This document shows positions 40,237-48,422 of a stretch of 64,000 nucleotides of DNA, one piece after another. The notes under the pieces were generated by a model. That model ran no database searches and was not told the origin of the DNA. It saw nothing but the letters and a program-made list of their open reading frames with translations. Source of the DNA: RGIG2041 sp045537695 (GTDB taxonomy: Bacteria > Bacillota > Clostridia > UBA1381 > UMGS1253); assembly GCA_045537695.1 (NCBI GenBank), contig JAZSQB010000069.1:5127-69126 (forward strand), written 5' to 3'. Numbering within the stretch: the stretch's first letter is position 1; each line of letters opens with the position of its first letter. The translations under genes and the position numbers were made by a program.

Positions 40237-41328
40237 CTACCCTCCTATGTGCATTAGCATTGCCACGCAAATGATAAACATAATAAAGATGGCACAAAGC
40301 GTACCGAGCATAAAGGACAGCACCTCCGAAAGCGATGCCACCGCTGAAAAAATACGTTTATCCGTCACCGGCTCGATGACCGCTGCCGCCAGATGAAACA
40401 TAAGGGCATACATTCCGATTTGCACAATCGGCGCAAGGCAAACCGAAAAGAGCGCAATCACGCCCGCCGCCCCGGTTGCGCCGCGAATCACCTGCGTGCT
40501 CGATACAAGTGTGTCGAGCGTGTCCGACAAAATGCCGCCGACCACCGGCACGCCGTTAGAAACCACATAGCGCGCCGTCTTTGCCGTCATCGCGTCCATT
40601 GCACCAACGCCGAAGCCCTGTACCGTAAGGAGTCCCGAAAACGCCGTCAACAAAAAGCACAGCCCCCAACGCAGAAGCTTTTTTAAAAATCCCGTCAGTG
40701 CCCGCACCGATACCGTGCGGCTGATGCCTGAAATCATCCCCAGTGCCGCCACGCAGTACAATAGCGGCACAATCCACAGCCGTACGGCGTTGCCGAGCAG
40801 CGTGCATCCCGCCAAAATCACCGGATGCACCCCCGCCGCAGTTGCCGCTTTGCCACCGGCAAGTAACAGTCCGGTTAAAATCGGCACACAGCCGTTCATG
40901 AAAATTACGCCACTTGCAACCGCATTTTGAAACGTGTTTGCCGCCACACAAAATGCATCCATAGCCATGCCTGCCAACACAAGGTAGCACACAAAAAATA
41001 CCGTTTCCTGCACTGATTGCGCTTCCATACCATGCTGCATATTGGAAAGCACCGCAAACAGAATGCTGACCGCAACAATTTTGAGCAGAAGCGCAATGAC
41101 CTCACCGCCGTGCGCGCGCACAAGCGCGATGCATTTTTCAAGCAAACTCTGAAAGCTGATAACGCTTTCGCCTGCGGCAATACGCCGAGTATTGTCCGCA
41201 AAAGCATCCCCTTCCACCGCAAGGTCATAATCATATTGCGCCAACAAAGCATCCATCTGATTTTGTGCCTCTGCGTGTATGCCGAAAAGCAGCAGAATCA
41301 CCAAAGATAACCAAATCACTTTTTTCAT
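40237..41328 (-). CDS. spoIIIAE: Stage III sporulation protein AE
   Basis: A 363-residue polytopic protein with a signal-like N-terminus and about seven later membrane segments. Typical stretches are GVIFMNGCVPILTGLLLAGG (about 140-159) and VVSNGVPVVGGILSDTLDTL (about 245-264). It is thought to form the membrane channel core of the SpoIIIA complex. It lies one base before spoIIIAF and one after spoIIIAD. Confidence 0.95.
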   Translation of the reverse strand: MKKVIWLSLVILLLFGIHAEAQNQMDALLAQYDYDLAVEGDAFADNTRRIAAGESVISFQSLLEKCIALVRAHGGEVIALLLKIVAVSILFAVLSNMQHGMEAQSVQETVFFVCYLVLAGMAMDAFCVAANTFQNAVASGVIFMNGCVPILTGLLLAGGKAATAAGVHPVILAGCTLLGNAVRLWIVPLLYCVAALGMISGISRTVSVRALTGFLKKLLRWGLCFLLTAFSGLLTVQGFGVGAMDAMTAKTARYVVSNGVPVVGGILSDTLDTLVSSTQVIRGATGAAGVIALFSVCLAPIVQIGMYALMFHLAAAVIEPVTDKRIFSAVASLSEVLSFMLGTLCAIFIMFIICVAMLMHIGG

Positions 41329-41329
41329 C

Positions 41330-41716
41330 TTACAGTATCCCCGTTAATGTCTCTATCAGTTTGCCGGCAATCGGCAGCGCCTGCACCAAAATCAAAAGCT
41401 TGCCAAACAGCTCCGCCTGCACACCAATGGATGTATGTCCCGCATCCTTACATAGCTGCGAAGCCAGGGTGCAGACATAGCCGATGCCAATGACTTTAAA
41501 CACCGTCTCCAAATAGCCATCTTCTAAAGAAAGACGCTCTGCCAGCCGGCGAATGTAGTCCATAACGCCATATGCCATATTTAAAGAATACAAAAGCAAA
41601 ATCGCGCACGTCAGCAAGGAAACAACAATATGTAGCTCCGAATGCATACCGCGCAAAATCACACAAACCAGCATGCCACACACCGCAATACCAATCATCT
41701 GTGTTAAATCAATCAT
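41330..41716 (-). CDS. spoIIIAD: Stage III sporulation protein AD
   Basis: A 128-residue membrane protein with four hydrophobic segments and the typical YLETVFKVIGIGYVCTLASQ and CKDAGHTSIGVQAELFGKLL. It overlaps spoIIIAC by four bases (ATGA). It belongs to the SpoIIIAC/AD family of export-apparatus-like proteins. Confidence 0.96.
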   Translation of the reverse strand: MIDLTQMIGIAVCGMLVCVILRGMHSELHIVVSLLTCAILLLYSLNMAYGVMDYIRRLAERLSLEDGYLETVFKVIGIGYVCTLASQLCKDAGHTSIGVQAELFGKLLILVQALPIAGKLIETLTGIL

Positions 41717-41907
41717 AGATGAAACACCGACTTTATCGTATCAAATAGCGCGCTGATTTGCCCGACAATCATAAACAAAACAACAATCAGCCCGGCAAGC
41801 GTTGTCAGCATCGCCTGCTCCTCTCTGCCGGAGCGGATTAACAGCTGATTGAGCACGGACACAATGATACCGATTGCCGCAATCTGAAAAATAAAATCAA
41901 CGCCCAT
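41713..41907 (-). CDS. spoIIIAC: Stage III sporulation protein AC
   Basis: A 64-residue protein with two membrane helices; FIFQIAAIGIIVSVLNQLL and SGREEQAMLTTLAGLIVVLF match SpoIIIAC, which is normally 60-70 residues. Confidence 0.96.
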   Translation of the reverse strand: MGVDFIFQIAAIGIIVSVLNQLLIRSGREEQAMLTTLAGLIVVLFMIVGQISALFDTIKSVFHL

Positions 41908-41926
41908 CGGCTCTCCTCCTTATGTA

Positions 41927-42424
41927 TTAGAGCATTAACAGCACCAACAGCGCGCCGCCGAACACGCCGGATGCCATATACAGCCTGCCGTTTGTCTGCG
42001 CATGTTCCGCAGCGGCTCTGCGCTGCATATACAACTGCTCCGTAATCACGCAAAGCTGCTCCGCCTGCGACGCCGCATCACTGGCGCCAAGCTGCGCCGC
42101 AGCGCGCAAAAGCACAGCGGCATCCGCCTTCGTAAGCACGCCGCTCTCCTCGGAAAGTGCTGCTTGCATTGCTATATAAGGTGTTTTTTCTTGTTTGAGC
42201 TGCGCTGAAAACACGCAAAGCAGCGGCGTTGGATTTGCAGCAGCTGCTTTTTCCACCGCCTGCGGTAAAGGTGTCTGCAAAAATGCAATTTCCGTGCGCA
42301 ACATCGAAAATGCGTGTGCCAGTGTTTCCATAAGCGACACCCGTTTAAAAAGCTGTCTTTGCATCCAAATGCCCAAAAGAGAACATCCGGCAAAGGTCAA
42401 GGCAGCACCGCATAACTTAAGCAC
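41927..42424 (-). CDS. spoIIIAB: Stage III sporulation protein AB
   Basis: A 165-residue protein with membrane helices at both ends (about 5-22 and 150-165) and a helical bundle between. LMETLAHAFSMLRTEIAFLQ (about 35-54) is the conserved block and resembles type II secretion GspF topology. The GTG start at 42424 has AGGAGGTG and overlaps spoIIIAA by eight bases; the frame is open further upstream inside spoIIIAA. Confidence 0.92.
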   Translation of the reverse strand: MLKLCGAALTFAGCSLLGIWMQRQLFKRVSLMETLAHAFSMLRTEIAFLQTPLPQAVEKAAAANPTPLLCVFSAQLKQEKTPYIAMQAALSEESGVLTKADAAVLLRAAAQLGASDAASQAEQLCVITEQLYMQRRAAAEHAQTNGRLYMASGVFGGALLVLLML

Positions 42425-43283
42425 GGCAATACACCTCCTGTATACTGCCCGGGCCCTGCTTGCGTGACAGCGTGACGAAAATTTCAAAAGGCAGCACATC
42501 TTCTATGCGACTGCGAGTTGCCGCGTGCATACTGGTTAGCAAACTACAGCCGCAGCCTAGCGCATACTGCATGGCTTGTCGCTCATCCTCGCCCCACAGT
42601 TCATCCGTAACAATCAACTGTGGCGAAAGCGTACGTACGGCAAGCGCAATCCCTGCCGCCTTTGGGCACATTCGAAGCACGTCCGTATTTTCACCGATAT
42701 CAAATGCAGAAACGCCATTGTGCATCGCACAAAGCTCATCGCGTTCATCTATCACACATACGCGCACGCCCCGATGGGACAAGCTGCGGATTAAATCGCG
42801 CAAAAGCGTTGTTTTGCCGCAACCCGGCGGCGAAAGCACCACCGTATTTTTTATGCGCCCGTTTTGCATTACCTGCGAAAGCAGTTTGTCCGCGCAGCCG
42901 ATAACCTCGCGCGGTATACGAAAATTCAAGCCGGAAAACAGCTTCATATTTTCAACCGTGCCACCGGAAGAAAGCACACTGCCGGACAGACCGACGCGCA
43001 CGCCGCATGGCAGCATTAAAAACCCGTTTTTGATTTGCTCCATTACGGCATAAACAGAGTTATTACAAATGCGCATCACCGTCTCGCTGATTTGTTGCGC
43101 CGTCACCGTGCTTTGCGTAATCGGCACACTTTGTCCGCAGCGCACCAGCATCACACGACAGCCCGCGCGCAGCCTGAGTTCCTCTGCATAAAGCAAGTCC
43201 CGCTCGGCAATGCATGTCCGCAGTGCTTCCGGCAGACTACGCAGAATTTCCAGCGCGGCATTGGGCGTATTTGCCTTTTTCAT
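42417..43283 (-). CDS. spoIIIAA: Stage III sporulation protein AA (secretion ATPase)
   Basis: A 288-residue AAA/secretion-type ATPase. Walker A is SPPGCGKTTLL (about 151-161), followed by VCVIDERDELCA (about 175), the Walker B region LIVTDELWG (about 227-235) and LLTSMHA (about 251). It is thought to power the SpoIIIA complex. First gene of the eight-gene operon. The ATG at 43283 fits AGAGGTGA; a GTG three codons upstream overlaps it. Confidence 0.96.
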   Translation of the reverse strand: MKKANTPNAALEILRSLPEALRTCIAERDLLYAEELRLRAGCRVMLVRCGQSVPITQSTVTAQQISETVMRICNNSVYAVMEQIKNGFLMLPCGVRVGLSGSVLSSGGTVENMKLFSGLNFRIPREVIGCADKLLSQVMQNGRIKNTVVLSPPGCGKTTLLRDLIRSLSHRGVRVCVIDERDELCAMHNGVSAFDIGENTDVLRMCPKAAGIALAVRTLSPQLIVTDELWGEDERQAMQYALGCGCSLLTSMHAATRSRIEDVLPFEIFVTLSRKQGPGSIQEVYCRA

Positions 43284-43299
43284 AAGCTTCACCTCTTTT

Positions 43300-43345
43300 T
43301 CGTTTGCTTCATCTTTATGCCACCACTGAAATAATTATGTCACAA
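43300..43345 (-). promoter_or_regulatory. Possible sigma-E-type promoter of spoIIIA
   Basis: Upstream of spoIIIAA the minus strand has ACATAATT and, about 14 bases on, GCATAAAGA, loosely like sigma-E -35 and -10 elements. No sigma-A promoter is apparent. The match is weak and the call rests mainly on the known sigma-E control of this operon. Confidence 0.3.
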
Positions 43346-43365
43346 ATTTTCTTTCTAAAATTTGT

Positions 43366-43394
43366 TGACAGATGCGTATGAATAGATTAAAATA
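43366..43394 (+). promoter_or_regulatory. Promoter of the DUF1292 gene
   Basis: TTGACA (43366-43371), 17-base spacer, TAAAAT (43389-43394). Confidence 0.75.
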
Positions 43395-43428
43395 TGTGTA
43401 GACTACAAAAGCCGAGAGGAGAACAAAC

Positions 43429-43692
43429 ATGGCTGAAAGAGAAGATATCATCACTTTATATGATGAAGACGGCAAAGAAATTGACTTTGAACATTTAGAT
43501 ACTGTTTCTTTAAACGATAATCTCTATGTTGTGCTGTTAGAAGTACTGGAAAACGGCGAAGAAAATGACGAAGTGGTCATTTTCAGAATTGAGCAAACCG
43601 ATGACGAAGACGATGCGCTTGTTGTCATTGAAGATGAAGCGGAGTTAAACGCTGTATTTGAAGAGTTCCAGAACCGTCTGGAGGACGAATAA
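43429..43692 (+). CDS. DUF1292 protein (YrzB-like)
   Basis: An 87-residue very acidic protein. The DUF1292 pattern is complete: ITLYDEDGKEIDFEHLDTV, then YVVLLEVLENGEENDEVVIF and LVVIEDEAELNAVFEEFQ. The function is unknown. A probable 6S RNA gene follows the stop codon. GAGAGGAGA lies before the ATG. Confidence 0.92.
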   Translation: MAEREDIITLYDEDGKEIDFEHLDTVSLNDNLYVVLLEVLENGEENDEVVIFRIEQTDDEDDALVVIEDEAELNAVFEEFQNRLEDE

Positions 43693-43705
43693 ACCAAATT
43701 AAATA

Positions 43706-43888
43706 TGCCCTGCGGTGTACGTATGTGTACCATTTATTTTACCAACACTTTTAATATGGGATTCTTTGCTCTATGTGCGGATTGCAGGCCTCCCTAAATG
43801 GAAGAGGAAGCGCGAAACACAAGGCGGTTGCCCACCTGCATTTGCAGGTCAAATAAAGGTACAAAACTACGGCATAGCGGGGTTTTTT
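43706..43888 (+). ncRNA. ssrS: Probable 6S RNA
   Basis: The gap between the DUF1292 and methyltransferase genes has a long closed structure. CCCTGC-GGTGT at the 5' side (from 43708) pairs with GCATAGCGGGG at the 3' side (to 43882), giving ten pairs with one mismatch, and six T follow. Inside are an internal loop, then CCTCCCTAAATGGAAGAGG and the hairpin ACCTGCATTTGCAGGT (43840-43855). GGCGGTTGCCCACCTGC is as I remember from clostridial 6S RNAs. 6S RNA binds sigma-A RNA polymerase as a promoter mimic. The ends are approximate. Confidence 0.6.
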
Positions 43889-43914
43889 CATTGAATCAAA
43901 ATTGAGGGATGCTT

Positions 43915-44760
43915 ATGAAAACCAGAACAAAGCTTTTGCTTGCGCTCAATAAATTCTTTAAAGCACCGGTGCACCCGTTCAACCTGCAAAACGAAGGCGT
44001 GAAGTCCTATGCGATGTGGCAGTTTGAAAAAGGCGCGCAGACAATCGCTTTTTACACCAAGCGCTATACGCCCGATGAAATGTTTAAAGACAAAACCGTC
44101 GTTGATATCGGTTGCGGCGCAGCAGGCAAATCGCTGTATTATGCGTCCTGCGGTGCAAAAAAGGTCATCGGTGTGGAGATTTTGGAAAAATACCGCCGCG
44201 AAGCCGAAAAACTTGCCACAGATTTAAATTTAAAGGACAAGTTTGAATTCGTCTGTGCCGATGCGGCAAATCTGCCGTTTGAAACAGACAGCATTGATAC
44301 CATCATTATGAATGATGCAATGGAGCACGTGGACAATCCGGAAGCAGTGCTGACCGAATGTATGCGCGTCATCAAAAAAGGCGGCAGAATTTTTATTAAC
44401 TTTCCGCCCTACTATCATCCGACCGGCGCGCATTTAAGCGATGCCATCTTTATTCCGTGGGTACATATGTTCTTTAGTGAAGACGTGCTGGTGGAAAGTT
44501 ATAAGATTCTCGCAAAGCAGTACCCGGACGGCGACGAGCGCATCGAGTTCCGCATTTCGGAAGATGCACATGGAAAAGCCTATTTTTCCTACATCAATCA
44601 TATGACCATCTGCCGATATAAAAAGATTCTCAAATCCCTCGACATCAAACCGGTATATTACAAAGAAGAGCCGTTGCGCAGCATCGTTGCGCCGCTGGCA
44701 AAGCTGCCGCTTTTCAAAGAAATGTTTGTAAAAATGGCAGTTTGCGTTATAGAAAAATAA
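43915..44760 (+). CDS. Class I SAM-dependent methyltransferase
   Basis: A 281-residue methyltransferase. Motif I is VVDIGCGAAGKSLYYA (about 65-80), with the acidic residue in VIGVEILEKY (about 92), motif II near FVCADAANLPF (about 122) and MNDAMEHVDNP (about 143). The C-terminal part (about 180-281) is extra. The substrate is unknown. It is probably transcribed from the 6S RNA region or its own weak promoter. ATG 43915 has GAGGG at six bases; the ATG two codons earlier overlaps that site. Confidence 0.88.
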   Translation: MKTRTKLLLALNKFFKAPVHPFNLQNEGVKSYAMWQFEKGAQTIAFYTKRYTPDEMFKDKTVVDIGCGAAGKSLYYASCGAKKVIGVEILEKYRREAEKLATDLNLKDKFEFVCADAANLPFETDSIDTIIMNDAMEHVDNPEAVLTECMRVIKKGGRIFINFPPYYHPTGAHLSDAIFIPWVHMFFSEDVLVESYKILAKQYPDGDERIEFRISEDAHGKAYFSYINHMTICRYKKILKSLDIKPVYYKEEPLRSIVAPLAKLPLFKEMFVKMAVCVIEK

Positions 44761-44766
44761 GATAAA

Positions 44767-44789
44767 GGTGCCTGCGGGCACCTTTTTTT
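44767..44789 (+). terminator. Terminator after the methyltransferase gene
   Basis: GGTGCC and GGCACC with a TGCG loop, then seven T. Confidence 0.9.
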
Positions 44790-44851
44790 ATGTATATTTT
44801 CTTGGATTCCGGCAAAAATACCAGTATCACAATACAGAAAGGCTGGTTACT

Positions 44852-45586
44852 ATGTCTGAATTCAAAAATAAATGTGTTGCCTGGATAAAAGCAAATCGCT
44901 ATTACATAGTGCTCGCACTATGTATCCTGACCGTCAGCGGCACATATCTTCTGCTCAACAACGCTGTTTCTTTAGAGCAAACGCCGCGCAAAGAGGCACA
45001 ATACGTTGCACCGCCGGTGACGGAAACACCGCTGCCGGATTTGGCGGAATACTTCCCGCCGGAATTGGAGCCGGAAAAACAAAGCGAAACAACGAAAGCA
45101 CCATCTGTCGCGCCTGATTTGACGCAAGAAGACACTGCTATGCGCGTGTCCGCCGATGCCCCCGAGGTGGAAAAAGCGGAATTGCACTACAAGTATCCGT
45201 TAAACGGAAAAATCTCCAAAGGCTTCTCCGGCGATACGTTGGTGTTTTCCAAAACCATGTCGGACTGGCGCATCCACAGCGGCATAGACATTGCCGCCGA
45301 AGCCGGCACCGATGTCTGCGCTTGCGCAGACGGCACCGTAGAGGATGTGTTTACGGATGAACGCATGGGCATCACTATCGTTTTGCGCCATCCGGACGGT
45401 GTGCAATCCATTTACAGCAATCTCTCCAGCGGTCTTTTGGTCGAAGTCGGGCAAAGCATCCGCGGCGGCGAGGTCATCAGCTCGGTCGGCACCTCTGCCC
45501 TCTTTGAAGCGGCAGACGAAAGCCATCTGCACTTTGAACTGACCAAAGACGGCACGCATATTGACCCGCTGGCGTATTTACAATAA
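44852..45586 (+). CDS. M23 (LytM) protein, SpoIIQ candidate
   Basis: A 244-residue protein with one N-terminal membrane helix (about 18-37), a Pro/Glu-rich linker (about 45-105) and a C-terminal LytM domain (about 115-244). Zinc ligands look intact: HSGID (about 147-151), and HLHFE (about 228-232). SpoIIQ of many Clostridia has this architecture and keeps the metal site, unlike Bacillus SpoIIQ. With spoIIIAH in the window this is a reasonable SpoIIQ candidate, although other membrane-bound M23 endopeptidases look similar. Start chosen at 44852, where AAAGG lies nine bases upstream. Confidence 0.85.
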   Translation: MSEFKNKCVAWIKANRYYIVLALCILTVSGTYLLLNNAVSLEQTPRKEAQYVAPPVTETPLPDLAEYFPPELEPEKQSETTKAPSVAPDLTQEDTAMRVSADAPEVEKAELHYKYPLNGKISKGFSGDTLVFSKTMSDWRIHSGIDIAAEAGTDVCACADGTVEDVFTDERMGITIVLRHPDGVQSIYSNLSSGLLVEVGQSIRGGEVISSVGTSALFEAADESHLHFELTKDGTHIDPLAYLQ

Positions 45587-45593
45587 TTTTTCT

Positions 45594-45628
45594 AAAGAGC
45601 GACACGCATTGCGTATCGCTCTTTTCTT
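45594..45628 (+). terminator. Terminator after the M23 gene
   Basis: AAAGAGCGACACGC and GCGTATCGCTCTTT form a 14-base stem with one mismatch and a three-base loop, then TTCTT. Confidence 0.75.
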
Positions 45629-45655
45629 GACTACCGTCGCTTTTTGTGGCATAAT
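45627..45655 (+). promoter_or_regulatory. Promoter of the cation transporter gene
   Basis: TTGACT (45627-45632), 17-base spacer, CATAAT (45650-45655). Confidence 0.6.
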
Positions 45656-45671
45656 ATAAATATATATTTTT

Positions 45672-46859
45672 ATGACAAGGCTGGTTACATGGATGCATAA
45701 TTTATTATTTAGAATTTTTATTAAAAATCACACCAATACAAGCGACCCTGCCGTGCGCCGGCACTACGGCATTTTAGGCGGCGCCATCGGCATTGCGCTC
45801 AATATTCTATTGTTTATCTTCAAAACCGTGGCAGGTCTGCTTTCTGCATCCGTGTCTATGATTGCGGATGCGCTAAACAACCTCTCCGATGCGGGCTCAT
45901 CCGTCATCTCTTTGGTTGGCTTTAAAATGTCCGGTAAACCGGCAGACAAGGATCACCCCTTTGGGCACGGACGCATCGAATACATCAGCGCGCTGTTTGT
46001 TTCTATCATCATCTTTATGATGGGCTTTGAGCTCATCCGAACCTCCTGGGACAGAATACGCCACCCGCAGGCTACGCAGTTCAGCACAGTGGCATTTGTC
46101 ATTTTAATTGTTTCCATCGCGGTCAAGTTCTGGATGTTCCTGCTCAATCGCAGCATTGGAAAAAAAATTGATTCACCGGCAATTCTCGGCACGGCAAAGG
46201 ACTCCATTTCCGATGCGATTGCAACGCTTACCGTTCTGCTCGGTGCAATTTTTGCAAAAGTCACCGATATTATGATTGACGGCTACCTTGGTATGCTGGT
46301 TTCCCTTTTTATCCTGTATGCCGGTTATTCTACGCTCAAAGAGGCGCTCGCGCCCCTGCTCGGCCAACCGCCAGAGCAATCTTTGGTGGACGAAATTGAA
46401 AAAACCGTGCTCGCCCACGAAGGCATCATCGGCATGCACGATTTAATTATACATAACTACGGTCCGGCGCGTTTTATGCTTTCGCTGCACGCCGAAGTAC
46501 CGTGCGACGGCGATGTGCTCGCTCTGCACGATACGATTGATTTAGTCGAAAAAGAGCTTTCCATCCGTTTAAACTGCGATGCGGTCATTCATATGGATCC
46601 GGTGGAAACCAACAACGCCGTCATTACGGAAGCAAAGCAATTTGTATCGCACGTCATCAAAGAGGTTTCCGACGAGCTTTCCATCCACGATTTTCGTATG
46701 GTCAGCGGTACAACGCACACCAACTTGATTTTCGATGTTGTTGTACCGTATAATTTTACAATGTCCAACAGTGAAATTGCCGCCGTGGTGGAAGAAAAGC
46801 TCAAAGGCTACAACCAAAACTATTTTGCAGTTATGACTTTTGAAAACAAATACATTTAG
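45672..46859 (+). CDS. Cation diffusion facilitator transporter
   Basis: A 395-residue CDF exporter for divalent metal ions. Six membrane segments lie between about residues 33 and 215. Metal-site motifs are IADALNNLSDAGSS (about 62-75) and HPFGHGRIEYI (about 93-103), then DSISDA in the fifth helix (about 176). The C-terminal domain (about 220-395) is longer than in FieF and seems to contain a second cytoplasmic lobe. The metal is not predictable. A second in-frame ATG at 45693 is possible and would leave a longer leader from the promoter. Confidence 0.93.
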   Translation: MTRLVTWMHNLLFRIFIKNHTNTSDPAVRRHYGILGGAIGIALNILLFIFKTVAGLLSASVSMIADALNNLSDAGSSVISLVGFKMSGKPADKDHPFGHGRIEYISALFVSIIIFMMGFELIRTSWDRIRHPQATQFSTVAFVILIVSIAVKFWMFLLNRSIGKKIDSPAILGTAKDSISDAIATLTVLLGAIFAKVTDIMIDGYLGMLVSLFILYAGYSTLKEALAPLLGQPPEQSLVDEIEKTVLAHEGIIGMHDLIIHNYGPARFMLSLHAEVPCDGDVLALHDTIDLVEKELSIRLNCDAVIHMDPVETNNAVITEAKQFVSHVIKEVSDELSIHDFRMVSGTTHTNLIFDVVVPYNFTMSNSEIAAVVEEKLKGYNQNYFAVMTFENKYI

Positions 46860-46871
46860 TGAGGAAAACCC

Positions 46872-48407
46872 ATGCAAATTTTCAGAAAAATATGCATCTT
46901 ACTTCTGGCGCTGTGCTGTCTGCTGTCTGTCAGCGTGACAACTCACGCCTTTGAGCCGGATGTAAACCGTTTCACATTTATTCCCATAGAATACGACGGC
47001 AAAATTTCAGATGCCCTTCCCTGCAGCGATGGGCTGTTTGCCATTAAAAACGAAGCTTTTAAAACCGGCTATCTTGCCGCGGACGCCACACTGAAAATTC
47101 CGTTTGCATTTTCCGACGGCGGCAGCTTTAGCGCCGGTCTTGCGCCGGCAATGGTCGCAAACGGCAAATACGGCTATATCAACAAATACGGTCTGTTTGA
47201 AATCGCACCCGCCTATGACAGCGCAAATGCGTTTTCGGATGGTCTGTCGCTTGTAGAAAAAGACACACAAGCATTCTATATAGATGCAACCGGCAAAAAA
47301 GTAAGCTTTGCCACACAGGCAGACTATACCCCTATCAGCAGTTATCACGACGGCAGTGTCTGGGTCATGGACGCGAACGGCGGCTATCGCCTTTTGCGCA
47401 AGGACGCTACTTTTTTAAACGACGTCCCCTATCTCTGGGCGGGGGAGTTTTCCGAAGGCGTATGCTGGGTCAGTCCGGAAAGTGGCGATGACTTTATAGA
47501 TTTTTCTATGCAATTGATAGATGCGAACGGCAATGTGCTGATAGAAAAAGGCATTTACACTTCTGCCACCGTTTACAAAGACGGCGTTTGCTGGGCAAAG
47601 CGCACCGCAGATGGCAAGATTGTGCTGATTGACAAGCAAGGTAGCGTGCTCTTTATTGCAGAAAATGCGGAAGCGATGCCGACACCGTTTGCAAACGGTG
47701 TCAGCGTCAGCATGGAAAACGGATTGTTTACACTGCGCAATCCGGAGGGTATTGTCCTGTTTTCCTCTCTCAAATATCGCGCTATAAACTACGGCGGATT
47801 TTCGGAAGGCAGCCTCTTGGTGCACAACACAACCGAGGACAAGTATTACATTATGCGCGACAACCGCTATGTGCCGGAAGAAAAATTTATAGCCGCACAC
47901 GAATTTGGATATTGCGAAACGTACGGAAAAGGCAACCGCTTTGAAATTGTATTCCGGCTTGGTTCCCCGTTTGCCATTGTCAACGGCGAAAAGATGTATA
48001 TCGATGCCGCAAACCCAAACGTGAAGGCATTTACGCAAAATGACCGCACACTGATTCCGATGCGCTTTTTATCCGAGCATCTGCCCGGCTGGCGCATCAC
48101 GTGGGATTATATCACTGAAAGTGCCGTGCTTCAAAGCGATACCTTGTCGGCAAGCTTTAAGGACGGCGTCCGTTTGCTAAGCTATATCCAATTCAACCCA
48201 GAGAAAAAGCAATATGACAGCTTGACAAAGTCATTAGACCAACCACCTCTGATTTTAGACGGACGTATGTTTTTGCCCGTGCGCGCACTCAGCGAGTTGA
48301 TGGAAGTGAATGTCTTTTACGACGCACGCGGTTTGGTTGTATTTTCCAATACAATAGAAAATTTATCCGAAGCAGATGCGACGCAGCTGCTTGCAACTTT
48401 TGAGTAA
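46872..48407 (+). CDS. Secreted WG-repeat protein with C-terminal stalk domain
   Basis: A 511-residue exported protein. Signal peptide at residues 1-26. Several WG-like repeats follow (for example YGYINKYGLFEIAPAYDSA at about 97-115, and FSDGLSLVEKD). The C-terminal 140 residues form a copper-amine-oxidase-N-like stalk domain (IVNGEKMYIDA, RTLIPMRFLSEHLPGW, LDGRMFLPVRALSELM). Such proteins are surface-associated; the function is unknown. It lies 12 bases after the transporter gene and 15 before the CCA-transferase gene. Confidence 0.85.
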   Translation: MQIFRKICILLLALCCLLSVSVTTHAFEPDVNRFTFIPIEYDGKISDALPCSDGLFAIKNEAFKTGYLAADATLKIPFAFSDGGSFSAGLAPAMVANGKYGYINKYGLFEIAPAYDSANAFSDGLSLVEKDTQAFYIDATGKKVSFATQADYTPISSYHDGSVWVMDANGGYRLLRKDATFLNDVPYLWAGEFSEGVCWVSPESGDDFIDFSMQLIDANGNVLIEKGIYTSATVYKDGVCWAKRTADGKIVLIDKQGSVLFIAENAEAMPTPFANGVSVSMENGLFTLRNPEGIVLFSSLKYRAINYGGFSEGSLLVHNTTEDKYYIMRDNRYVPEEKFIAAHEFGYCETYGKGNRFEIVFRLGSPFAIVNGEKMYIDAANPNVKAFTQNDRTLIPMRFLSEHLPGWRITWDYITESAVLQSDTLSASFKDGVRLLSYIQFNPEKKQYDSLTKSLDQPPLILDGRMFLPVRALSELMEVNVFYDARGLVVFSNTIENLSEADATQLLATFE

Positions 48408-48422
48408 AGGTGGACTGCTACA

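Noticed and set aside
42425..42499. Longer start for spoIIIAB
   Set aside because: It would extend about 25 codons into spoIIIAA; the GTG at 42424 has a strong AGGAGGTG and gives the normal length.
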